Shown here piece after piece: positions 1 through 5,402 of a DNA stretch of 5,402 nucleotides; position 1 is the first letter of the stretch, and every line of letters begins with the position of its first letter. The position numbers and the translations under genes were made by a program. Origin of the DNA: Pseudomonadota bacterium (GTDB taxonomy: Bacteria > Pseudomonadota > Alphaproteobacteria > Rhizobiales > Rhizobiaceae); assembly GCA_023388675.1 (NCBI GenBank), contig JAEWFU010000062.1, positions 1 to 5,402 of the forward strand, written 5' to 3'. Below the pieces are notes generated by a model. It saw only the letters and a list, made by a program, of their open reading frames with translations, did no database searches and was not told the origin of the DNA.

Positions 1-2235
1 CTGGCCGCCGTCGTGGCCGGCGGCATCGCGGTGGGCTATTACTATTACCGCAAGCCCTACCCGAACCCTCTCGAAGGCGACCTTGCGGAGGGTGAAGTCA
101 CATTCAATCCGTACCTGAAGATCGGCAGCGACGAGACCATCACCGTCATCGCGCCCCGCGCCGAAATGGGTCAGGGGATATCGACCACGCTGGCCGCCTT
201 CGTCGCGGAAGAACTCGACGTGACGCTGGACCGCGTCAGGGTGGAGCACGGCCCTCCCTCCTATGCCTATTACAACGCGGCAATGCTGGAGGAAGGCGGC
301 GGTTTCAACTTCTGGGACGACAGCTTTACCGCCGAGACGGTGCGCGGAATGATGGGCGTCGCGGGCAAGATGCTGGGCCTGCAGGCGACCGGCGGTTCGA
401 CCGCGGCGCGGGACGGCTTCGACAGGATGCGGCAGGCTGGCGCGGCCGCCAGGGCGATGCTGATCGACGCGGCGGCCGCACGTCTGGGCGTTGCAGCAAC
501 GGAACTCGAAACCGACAACGGCACCATCGTGCACAAAGCATCGGGCCGCAGCGTCACCTATGGCAGCGTCGCTATGGATGCCGCGAACGTGTCTCCACCG
601 TCCGAGGTGCGGCTGAGGGAACCCGCGCAGTGGAAACTGCTCGGCAAGCCACAGCCGCGCGTCGACATGCTGGAAAAGGTCACGGGCGCGCCGATTTTCG
701 GCATCGATGTCAGAGAGCCCGACATGCTGTTCGCGACCGTGCGTATGAGCCCGGTCTTCGGCGCCAAGCCGGTTCGATCCGATCTCTCGGCGGCGATGGC
801 CATGCCCGGTGTCATAAAGATCGTGCCGATCGAGTCGACCTATGGCAGCGGCTTCGGCGTCATCGCGGAGAACACCTGGGCTGCCTTCAAGGCTGCGGAG
901 GCGATCGAAGTCGAATGGGGCGAGCCCGCCTATCCCGCCACCCATGACGCCATCGTCGCAACGATCGCCGAAGCCGCACGCTCCGGTGACGCGACCGCGA
1001 TGCGAAACGACGGCGACGTGGACGCCGCCTTCGCCGACGCCCCGCCCGAGCGCGTCATAGAGGCCGAATACGCAGTGCCCTACCTGGCGCACGCCCCGAT
1101 GGAGCCGATGAACTGCACCGCGCGGCTGAAGGATGGCGTGCTGGATGTCTGGGCGCCGAACCAGATGCCAGTGCTCATTCGCTGGTTCTGCTCCGACATC
1201 GCCGGGGTCCCCGGCGAGCGCACCAATGTCCACACCACCTCTATGGGCGGCGCGTTCGGACGGCGCGGCGAACTGGACTACGCGCTCTATGCGACGATCC
1301 TCGCCAGGGAGACCGACGGACGCCCCGTGCAGGTGACGTGGACCCGTGAGGAAGATATGCGACGCGGGGTCTATCGGCCTGCTTCGGCCGGCGTTTTCCG
1401 GGCGCGCATCGGCGACGACGGCCTGCCGGTCGCGGTCGACATGCGCATCGCCGCGCAAAACATGATGGCATCGCTGACATCACGGCTGTTTCCGTCCCTG
1501 CCGGCCGGAGGTTCCGATCCATCGATCACCGACGGATCGCGCAATCAGCCATACACGATCCCCAACTACCGGGTCTCCGAGATTCAGGTGCCGCTGACTA
1601 TCCCGGTCAGTTTCTGGCGCTCGGTCGGCAACTCGGTGAACGGCTTCTTCCACGAAGCTTTCATGGACGAGATCGCCCATGCGGGAGGTATCGATCCGGT
1701 GGAGATGCGGCGAAAGCTCATGGCCGACTTTCCGGCCGCCGTCGCAGTGGTCGACAAGGTTGCGGACATGTCCGGCTGGGGCGAGCCCCTGCCTGAAGGC
1801 AAGGCGAGAGGCTTCGCCTTCACCCTGTCATTCGGAAGCTGGTGCGGACAGGTCGTGCAGATCGCCGATACGCCGGCAGGCATCAAGCTGGAGAAGATGT
1901 GGATCGCTGTCGATGTCGGAACGGCGCTCGACCCCGGCATCATCGAAACGCAGATGACGTCCGGCGCGGTCTTCGGCCTCTCGGCTGCCATGGGTCAGGA
2001 ACTGACCTTCAGGGACGGCATGGTCGAACAATCGAACTTCCATGATTTCGATGCCATGCGCATGCATCAGGCTCCCGAGTTCGAGGTCGCGGTGCTCGAG
2101 AACTTCCACAAGATGGGCGGCGTTGGCGAAGTCGGTACACCGCCCGCGGCACCGGCACTGGCAAACGCAATCTTCGCACTGACGGGCAAGCGCATACGCT
2201 CGCTGCCGCTCAGCAAGGAGGTTGCCTTCGCATGA
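1..2235 (+). CDS. Molybdopterin-binding large subunit of a xanthine dehydrogenase-family oxidoreductase (isoquinoline 1-oxidoreductase beta / aldehyde dehydrogenase type), 5' partial
   Basis: The reading frame is open from base 1 and gives 744 residues to a TGA stop. The GTG at 13 is probably not the true start, because the first residues (LAAVVAGGIAVGYYYY) look like the end of a hydrophobic export signal. Members of this family usually begin with a twin-arginine signal, and here the arginine pair would lie before the window. Counting from base 1, visible landmarks are MGQG at residues 56-59, an a/b hammerhead-like domain at about 222-305 (starting near KVTGAPIFGIDV), HAPMEPMN at 364-371, the cofactor-binding GGAFGRR at 416-422, and GVGEVGTPP at 707-715. 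Glu710 in that last motif matches the catalytic glutamate of the family. The family hydroxylates N-heteroaromatics or oxidises aldehydes with a Mo-pterin cofactor. The substrate cannot be read from sequence. The stop overlaps the next gene, a dihaem cytochrome, which suggests a periplasmic enzyme donating electrons to cytochrome c. A small 2Fe-2S subunit is expected upstream. No frameshift or lost motif was seen. Confidence 0.93.
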   Translation: MAAVVAGGIAVGYYYYRKPYPNPLEGDLAEGEVTFNPYLKIGSDETITVIAPRAEMGQGISTTLAAFVAEELDVTLDRVRVEHGPPSYAYYNAAMLEEGGGFNFWDDSFTAETVRGMMGVAGKMLGLQATGGSTAARDGFDRMRQAGAAARAMLIDAAAARLGVAATELETDNGTIVHKASGRSVTYGSVAMDAANVSPPSEVRLREPAQWKLLGKPQPRVDMLEKVTGAPIFGIDVREPDMLFATVRMSPVFGAKPVRSDLSAAMAMPGVIKIVPIESTYGSGFGVIAENTWAAFKAAEAIEVEWGEPAYPATHDAIVATIAEAARSGDATAMRNDGDVDAAFADAPPERVIEAEYAVPYLAHAPMEPMNCTARLKDGVLDVWAPNQMPVLIRWFCSDIAGVPGERTNVHTTSMGGAFGRRGELDYALYATILARETDGRPVQVTWTREEDMRRGVYRPASAGVFRARIGDDGLPVAVDMRIAAQNMMASLTSRLFPSLPAGGSDPSITDGSRNQPYTIPNYRVSEIQVPLTIPVSFWRSVGNSVNGFFHEAFMDEIAHAGGIDPVEMRRKLMADFPAAVAVVDKVADMSGWGEPLPEGKARGFAFTLSFGSWCGQVVQIADTPAGIKLEKMWIAVDVGTALDPGIIETQMTSGAVFGLSAAMGQELTFRDGMVEQSNFHDFDAMRMHQAPEFEVAVLENFHKMGGVGEVGTPPAAPALANAIFALTGKRIRSLPLSKEVAFA
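2215..2222 (+). promoter_or_regulatory. Strong Shine-Dalgarno for the dihaem cytochrome gene
   Basis: AAGGAGGT lies within the last codons of the Mo-subunit gene, 9 nt before the ATG at 2232. It is an essentially full match to the 16S rRNA anti-Shine-Dalgarno. It fixes the start of the cytochrome and shows that this gene can be translated efficiently despite overlapping the gene before it. Confidence 0.8.
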
Positions 2236-2834
2236 CTTCGAGACCCATCATCCTGGCTGCATTTGTTTCCTTGTTTGCGCCAGCGCCTTTGATGAGCGCC
2301 TCCGCGCAAACCACCCAGCAGGCAGAACCCGTCGTCGACCGTGAGCGCGGGCTTGCGGAGTGGGAGAAGGTTCACGCCGTTTTCTCGCATCCTCGCTGCG
2401 CCAACTGCCACGTCGAGGACGAGCATCCGCGCTGGTCAGGCCCTCACTACGGTGGAACGCGTTTCCATGCCTTCAATGTGCAGCGCGGTGATGACGGATC
2501 CGGTTTCGGCAATGCCGGCCTGCGTTGCACGACCTGTCATTTCGAGACCAATTCGCAGGCCCTGCACGGCCCGCCGGGTGCCGAGAACTGGCACCTCGCG
2601 CCGGTCGAGATGGTGTGGTTCGACAAGTCTTCGGCCGAGATTTGCGCGCAGATCAAGGATCCGGAGCGAAACGGCGGCCGCTCTCTGCAAGAGGTGGCAC
2701 AACACGTGCGCGACGACGCACTGGTTGCCTGGGGCTGGGACCCGGGCCCCGGTCGGGAACCTGCACCGGGCAGCGCCGAGGAAACCTATAGTGCGATCCT
2801 GGCATGGGAGGCTGCCGGAGCTCCATGTCCTTGA
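2232..2834 (+). CDS. Exported dihaem c-type cytochrome, probable electron-accepting subunit of the upstream Mo-oxidoreductase
   Basis: This 200-residue protein begins with a clear signal peptide: a short polar start (MTSR), a hydrophobic stretch at about 5-20, and a likely signal peptidase I site after Ala25 (ASA|QT). Two haem-attachment motifs are visible, C56-A-N-C59-H60 and C99-T-T-C102-H103, which predict two covalent c-type haems in the periplasm. The sixth haem ligands are not certain; several His (67, 72, 79, 112, 121, 158) and Met127 are candidates. Two further cysteines, C138 and C199, could form a disulfide. The C-terminal half (ICAQIKDPERNGGR, then VAWGWDPGPGREPAPG) resembles small proteins often annotated as 'isoquinoline 1-oxidoreductase subunit' beside such Mo subunits; that is recalled, not searched. 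The ATG shares 4 bp with the preceding stop and follows an ideal Shine-Dalgarno, so the two are almost certainly co-transcribed. Role inferred: carrying electrons from the Mo/Fe-S subunits to the respiratory chain. It is shorter than the three-haem cytochrome subunits of acetic-acid-bacterial aldehyde dehydrogenases. Confidence 0.88.
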   Translation: MTSRPIILAAFVSLFAPAPLMSASAQTTQQAEPVVDRERGLAEWEKVHAVFSHPRCANCHVEDEHPRWSGPHYGGTRFHAFNVQRGDDGSGFGNAGLRCTTCHFETNSQALHGPPGAENWHLAPVEMVWFDKSSAEICAQIKDPERNGGRSLQEVAQHVRDDALVAWGWDPGPGREPAPGSAEETYSAILAWEAAGAPCP

Positions 2835-2915
2835 ATTTCCTGCAATCTGGTCAGCCTGCCGTGTCGAGCTATGGATGGTTGATCGTATCTGACTGCAAGC
2901 CGACGACATATTTGG

Positions 2916-2938
2916 AGCGGATGGTGTCGGATGCCGCT
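2916..2938 (+). terminator. Weak stem-loop downstream of the cytochrome gene, possible terminator
   Basis: AGCGGAT (2916-2922) can pair with ATGCCGCT (2931-2938) with one bulged base, leaving a loop of about 8 nt. Only a short T-rich tail (TTTCG overlapping the end of the stem) follows, so it is a poor match to an intrinsic terminator. It lies about 80 nt after the cytochrome stop. It may be chance. Confidence 0.15.
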
Positions 2939-2965
2939 TTCGCCGAACGTCCTTGGTCGCAAAGG

Positions 2966-2983
2966 CTGACAACCCATTGTCAG
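2966..2983. repeat. Perfect 7-bp inverted repeat, candidate operator
   Basis: CTGACAA and TTGTCAG flank the 4-nt centre CCCA. The whole 18-bp element lies about 180 bp before the adaptor start and 2 bp from the next palindrome. It could be a dimeric regulator's operator (TetR or MarR regulators commonly control RND pumps) or an RNA hairpin at the end of the upstream transcript. No T-run follows it. Confidence 0.4.
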
Positions 2984-2985
2984 GA

Positions 2986-3001
2986 GTGATCGGAAGATCA
3001 C
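2986..3001. repeat. Perfect 6-bp inverted repeat, candidate operator
   Basis: GTGATC and GATCAC flank the 4-nt centre GGAA. It sits only 2 bp after the 2966-2983 palindrome and has the same centre size, which makes the pair look like tandem sites, although the arm sequences differ. Function is inferred from position only. Confidence 0.35.
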
Positions 3002-3049
3002 AAGTTCTGACTATGTTGCACCGCAAAATTGAGGTAGAACCCCGTGCTT

Positions 3050-3066
3050 TTCGCATTGATTGCGAA
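3050..3066. repeat. Perfect 6-bp inverted repeat next to the putative promoter
   Basis: TTCGCA and TGCGAA flank the 5-nt centre TTGAT. The element ends 7 bp before the putative -35 hexamer, a position suited to a regulator bound beside RNA polymerase. It could equally be chance; no known regulator consensus was recognised. Confidence 0.35.
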
Positions 3067-3073
3067 CCGCCGG

Positions 3074-3102
3074 ATTGAATGGGAAACAACGCACCCCCAT
3101 AT
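3074..3102 (+). promoter_or_regulatory. Putative housekeeping-sigma promoter for the RND efflux operon
   Basis: ATTGAA (3074-3079) and CCATAT (3097-3102) are separated by exactly 17 bp. Against the alphaproteobacterial consensus described in Sinorhizobium meliloti (CTTGAC-N17-CTATAT) they match at 4 of 6 and 5 of 6 positions. Transcription would begin near 3108-3110, giving a leader of roughly 55 nt before the adaptor ATG at 3163. No other pair in the gap that I compared fitted as well. This is a pattern match by eye, with no experimental support. Confidence 0.4.
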
Positions 3103-3162
3103 CGACGCCTTCCGTAGGGGTACACGACCCGCCGGGGCATCGCTCGCTGGATTTCGAAGAAA

Positions 3163-4302
3163 ATGCCAAAGATCAAGTTCCACAAGGTAGCGGCGATCGC
3201 CGTTCTCATCGTCACCGCCGCATGGGTGGCAACCGGCGAATTCTCGTCGGTCGGCAGCGCTGCCGACGAAGAGGCCGCCGCCCCCACACCGGCAGAAACG
3301 CAGGAAGAGCAGGCGCCGCCGCGCACCGTAGCCGTGGTTCAGCCGCCACGCGTCGACCATTCCCGCGCGATCCGCTTGTCGGGAACGACGGACGCCGACA
3401 AGCGGGCCGTGCTTGCAACCCGCGCCGCCGGCATCGTCGAGGAATTGCCGATCCGCCAAGGGTCGCGCGTTGAAAAGGGCGATCTCATCGCCAAGCTGGA
3501 AGCCGAAGGCAAGGAAGCTTCCGTCGAAACCGCGCGGCAGTTGCTCGCCCAGCGCGAAGCAGAGGCCAACGCGGCACGCCGCCTTGCCGAAGCCGGCAGC
3601 CTCCCCAAGCTTCAGCTCGACAATGCGATCTCCGCGCTCGCTTCCGCGCGCTCGCAACTCGAGATGGCGCAGGCGGAACTCGACCGCAACACGCTTCGGG
3701 CACCGTTTGCCGGGATTATCGACAAGGTCGACGTCGAGCTCGGCAGCTCGGTCGGCCAGGGCGCGCAGGTTGCAACGATCATCAATCTCGACCCGATCCT
3801 GGCCCGCGGCGAGGTTTCGGAACGCGACCTCGCTTACGTGGAAACCGGCGACCGCGCCGATGTCCGTCTCGTCAATGGCATGACCGTCGAAGGCGAGATT
3901 CGATACATCAGCCGAGACGCAACCGCGGCCACCCGCACGTTCCGTGTAGAGGTTGCCGTGCCCAATGCGGACCGCAAGGTGCCGGCCGGGATGACCGCAG
4001 AGGTCACGTTGCGCGCCGATCCGGTTTCCGCAACGATCCTGCCGCGCTCGGTCGTCACACTCAGCAATGCGGGCGATCTCGGGATCCGAGCGGTCAACGC
4101 CAATAACGAAGTGGTGTTCTACCCGATCGATCTGGTCGACGACACGGCGACCGGGCTCGTCCTGGGTGGCATCCCCGCGGATGCGCGGGTGATCGTGGAA
4201 GGCCAGGAACTGGTCACCGAAGGCGACGTGGTGAACCCCGTCGAAGCCGATCAAGAAATGATCAAGAAGCTGGTCAGCGAAGCGACCGGCGGGACGCAAT
4301 GA
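3163..4302 (+). CDS. RND efflux system periplasmic adaptor subunit (membrane fusion protein, HlyD/AcrA family)
   Basis: This 379-residue protein has the usual adaptor length and order. An N-terminal hydrophobic segment (about 9-25) has no lipobox cysteine, so it is probably an uncleaved inner-membrane anchor or signal. An acidic Ala/Pro/Glu-rich linker follows (33-53). The first lipoyl half is at about 80-112 (AGIVEELPIRQGSRVEKGDLIAKLE), a coiled-coil alpha-hairpin at about 113-176, and the second lipoyl half at 177-209 (TLRAPFAGIIDKVDVELGSSVGQG). The beta-barrel (about 210-286) and membrane-proximal domain complete it. At the hairpin tip (RRLAEAGSLPKLQLD) the position where AcrA has a channel-contacting serine appears to be Pro148. 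The protein would link the inner-membrane permease to a TolC-like outer-membrane channel. The ATG at 3163 is the only start available, since an in-frame stop lies at 3115 with no usable start between. Its Shine-Dalgarno is poor (GAAGA, 2 nt away), which hints at modest translation. The permease gene begins 4 nt after the stop. Confidence 0.93.
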   Translation: MPKIKFHKVAAIAVLIVTAAWVATGEFSSVGSAADEEAAAPTPAETQEEQAPPRTVAVVQPPRVDHSRAIRLSGTTDADKRAVLATRAAGIVEELPIRQGSRVEKGDLIAKLEAEGKEASVETARQLLAQREAEANAARRLAEAGSLPKLQLDNAISALASARSQLEMAQAELDRNTLRAPFAGIIDKVDVELGSSVGQGAQVATIINLDPILARGEVSERDLAYVETGDRADVRLVNGMTVEGEIRYISRDATAATRTFRVEVAVPNADRKVPAGMTAEVTLRADPVSATILPRSVVTLSNAGDLGIRAVNANNEVVFYPIDLVDDTATGLVLGGIPADARVIVEGQELVTEGDVVNPVEADQEMIKKLVSEATGGTQ

Positions 4303-4306
4303 GCTC

Positions 4307-5402
4307 ATGGACATCGTCAAACTTGCCATACGCAACGCAAGACTGACCCTCTCGGTCCTGCTGTTTCTGGTGATAGCAGGCGCTCTTGCCTATCAGGCAG
4401 TGCCGAAGGAAGCCGAACCCGACGTTGCGATCCCGATCATCTATGTGAGCCTGACCTATCAGGGCATCTCTCCGGAAGATTCGGAGCGTCTGCTGCTGCG
4501 GCCCGTCGAGACGAAGCTCAAGACGATCAAGGGCGTCAAGGAAATGCGCTCCTCCGCCTATCAGGGCGGCGGCTTCGTGCTACTCGAATTCGACCCCTCG
4601 ACCGATCTGAAGACGGCGCTCGACGACACCCGCAGCAAGGTCGACGACGCGCGGGGCGACATCCCTCAGGGCGCGGAAGAGCCGACGGTTCACGAGGTCA
4701 ACATCTCGGAGTTCCCGGTTCTGGTGGTCACGCTTTCAGGCCACGTGCCCGAGCGCGTTCTGACCAAGGCTGCCCGCGATTTGCGCGACCGTATGGAAGA
4801 GATCCCGGGCGTGCTCGAAGCCTCGCTGCAGGGCGCGCGCGACGACCTCGTCGAGGTCGTCATCGACCCGATGAAGCTGTCGTCCTATGGCCTGCGCCTC
4901 GACCAGATGATCCAGTCTGTCGGCGCGTCCAACAGTCTGGTCGCCGCCGGCGCCATTGAAGGCAACGAAGGCAAGTATGCCGTCAAGGTGCCTTCGCTCA
5001 TCGAGACGGTCGAGGATGTCGCCAACCTGCCGATCGTCGCCGGCCCCAATGCGGTGGTACGTGCGCAGGACCTGGCGACCATCCGTTCGACCTACAAGGA
5101 CGCCGAGACGATCACGCGCATCAACGGCGCGCCGGCGATCGCGATCGAGGTCAAGAAGCGCACCGGCGCCAACATCGTCGACACGATCAATGGCGCCAAG
5201 GCGCTCGCCGACCAGTTCGCCGAAGAGCTGCCGGAAGGCATGACCGTCACCTATACCCAGGACAAGTCGGTTTTCGTCAACCAGCTCCTGAACGACCTCC
5301 AGAACCACGTGCTCATCGCGGTCATCCTGGTCTTCATCATCATTCTCTACTCGCTGTCCGGCCGCTCCTCGCTGCTGATCGGCCTGGCGATCCCGTCGTC
5401 CT
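4307..5402 (+). CDS. RND efflux inner-membrane permease (AcrB/MexB-like superfamily), N-terminal part, cut by the window end
   Basis: The frame is open from ATG 4307 to the window end, giving 365 codons of a protein that is usually about 1,000-1,060 residues. A first transmembrane helix lies at about 12-30 (RLTLSVLLFLVIAGALAY). Next comes the family signature PKEAEPDVAIPIIYVSLTYQGISPEDSE at 33-60, then the periplasmic porter/docking region (about 35-330). The second membrane segment starts near 334 and is followed by SGRSSLLIGLAIPSS. The family exports drugs, solvents or other small molecules by proton antiport, as a trimer with the adaptor and an outer-membrane channel. The signature motif style fits the hydrophobe/amphiphile-type RND branch rather than the heavy-metal branch, but the charged transmembrane residues that would help decide lie beyond the window. 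The 4-nt gap after the adaptor stop and the weak ribosome site suggest translational coupling. The ATG at 4299, which overlaps the adaptor stop, is out of frame. The substrate is unknown. Confidence 0.93.
   Translation, partial: MDIVKLAIRNARLTLSVLLFLVIAGALAYQAVPKEAEPDVAIPIIYVSLTYQGISPEDSERLLLRPVETKLKTIKGVKEMRSSAYQGGGFVLLEFDPSTDLKTALDDTRSKVDDARGDIPQGAEEPTVHEVNISEFPVLVVTLSGHVPERVLTKAARDLRDRMEEIPGVLEASLQGARDDLVEVVIDPMKLSSYGLRLDQMIQSVGASNSLVAAGAIEGNEGKYAVKVPSLIETVEDVANLPIVAGPNAVVRAQDLATIRSTYKDAETITRINGAPAIAIEVKKRTGANIVDTINGAKALADQFAEELPEGMTVTYTQDKSVFVNQLLNDLQNHVLIAVILVFIIILYSLSGRSSLLIGLAIPSS

Larger units (their letters stand above)
2835..3162. other. 328-bp intergenic region, probable control region of the efflux operon
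   Basis: No convincing gene lies here. Its base composition is visibly less GC-rich than that of the flanking genes. It contains a weak hairpin near the cytochrome end, three short palindromes at 2966-3066 and a promoter-like pair at 3074-3102, each listed separately. The 7-mer TCTGACT also occurs twice, at 2888-2894 and 3006-3012. The length and the palindromes suggest that the oxidoreductase pair and the efflux genes are separate transcription units. No strong factor-independent terminator (GC stem plus T-run) was found after the cytochrome gene. Confidence 0.7.

Noticed and set aside
2817..2824. GGAGCTCC, an 8-bp perfect palindrome at the end of the cytochrome gene
   Set aside because: It is too short and lies within coding sequence; such palindromes are expected by chance, and no partner site was seen.
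3093..3121. ACCCC and GGGGT arms around the proposed transcription start, with a vague likeness to MerR-type operators (CCTTCCGTAGGGG)
   Set aside because: The arms are only 5 bp with a 19-nt loop, and CCTTCC/GGGG is not a proper dyad. The promoter spacing proposed here is 17 bp, not the 19-20 bp typical of MerR-controlled promoters.
2436..3326. A 296-codon open frame on the - strand spanning the cytochrome gene, the gap and the adaptor start
   Set aside because: It covers two real + strand genes and the putative control region, shows no family motif, and looks like a low-stop antisense frame.
3060..3473. A + strand open frame that starts in the gap and overlaps the adaptor gene
   Set aside because: It is out of frame with the adaptor, gives an Arg/Gly-rich sequence without domains, and overlaps the clearly coding frame for most of its length.
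2998..4335. A 445-codon open frame on the - strand opposite the adaptor gene
   Set aside because: It mirrors a well-supported RND adaptor on the + strand. Its translation is rich in Arg, Asp, Gly and His with no recognisable domain, as expected of an antisense frame in GC-rich coding DNA.
4736..5308. A 190-codon open frame on the - strand inside the permease gene
   Set aside because: It is antisense to a clear RND permease, and its Asp/Arg/Val-rich composition is that of a reverse-frame shadow.

Overview
The window is GC-rich with strong G/C preference at third codon positions. Gene content and protein style suggest an alphaproteobacterium, possibly of the Hyphomicrobiales (Rhizobiales) type. 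That assignment rests on protein resemblance and a promoter of alphaproteobacterial form, not on a marker gene. All recognisable genes lie on the + strand, and both end genes are cut by the window edges.

Left part (1-2834): a tightly coupled pair. The first gene encodes the large molybdopterin-binding subunit of a xanthine-dehydrogenase-family hydroxylase, of the isoquinoline 1-oxidoreductase beta / membrane-associated aldehyde dehydrogenase type. It enters from the left and lacks only its extreme N-terminus. Its stop overlaps by 4 bp (ATGA) the start of an exported protein with two CXXCH haem-binding motifs, which has a near-ideal Shine-Dalgarno inside the end of the upstream gene. The two plausibly form a periplasmic enzyme in which the Mo subunit oxidises a substrate (N-heteroaromatic or aldehyde, not identifiable here) and passes electrons through a small 2Fe-2S subunit, expected upstream but outside the window, to the dihaem cytochrome and on to the respiratory chain.

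Middle (2835-3162): a 328-bp gap with no convincing gene. It holds three short near-perfect palindromes (2966-2983, 2986-3001, 3050-3066) and, just downstream of the third, a promoter-like pair (ATTGAA, 17 bp, CCATAT) resembling the alphaproteobacterial housekeeping consensus. This looks like the control region of the following operon.

Right part (3163-5402): an RND-type efflux operon. A complete periplasmic adaptor (membrane fusion protein, 379 aa) is followed after 4 nt by the first 365 codons of an inner-membrane RND permease, which runs off the right edge. Together with an outer-membrane TolC-like channel, not seen here, they would form a tripartite proton-driven exporter.

No mobile element, RNA gene, CRISPR array or clearly new system was recognised. 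The most worthwhile points are the oxidase-cytochrome coupling and the palindrome cluster before the efflux genes.
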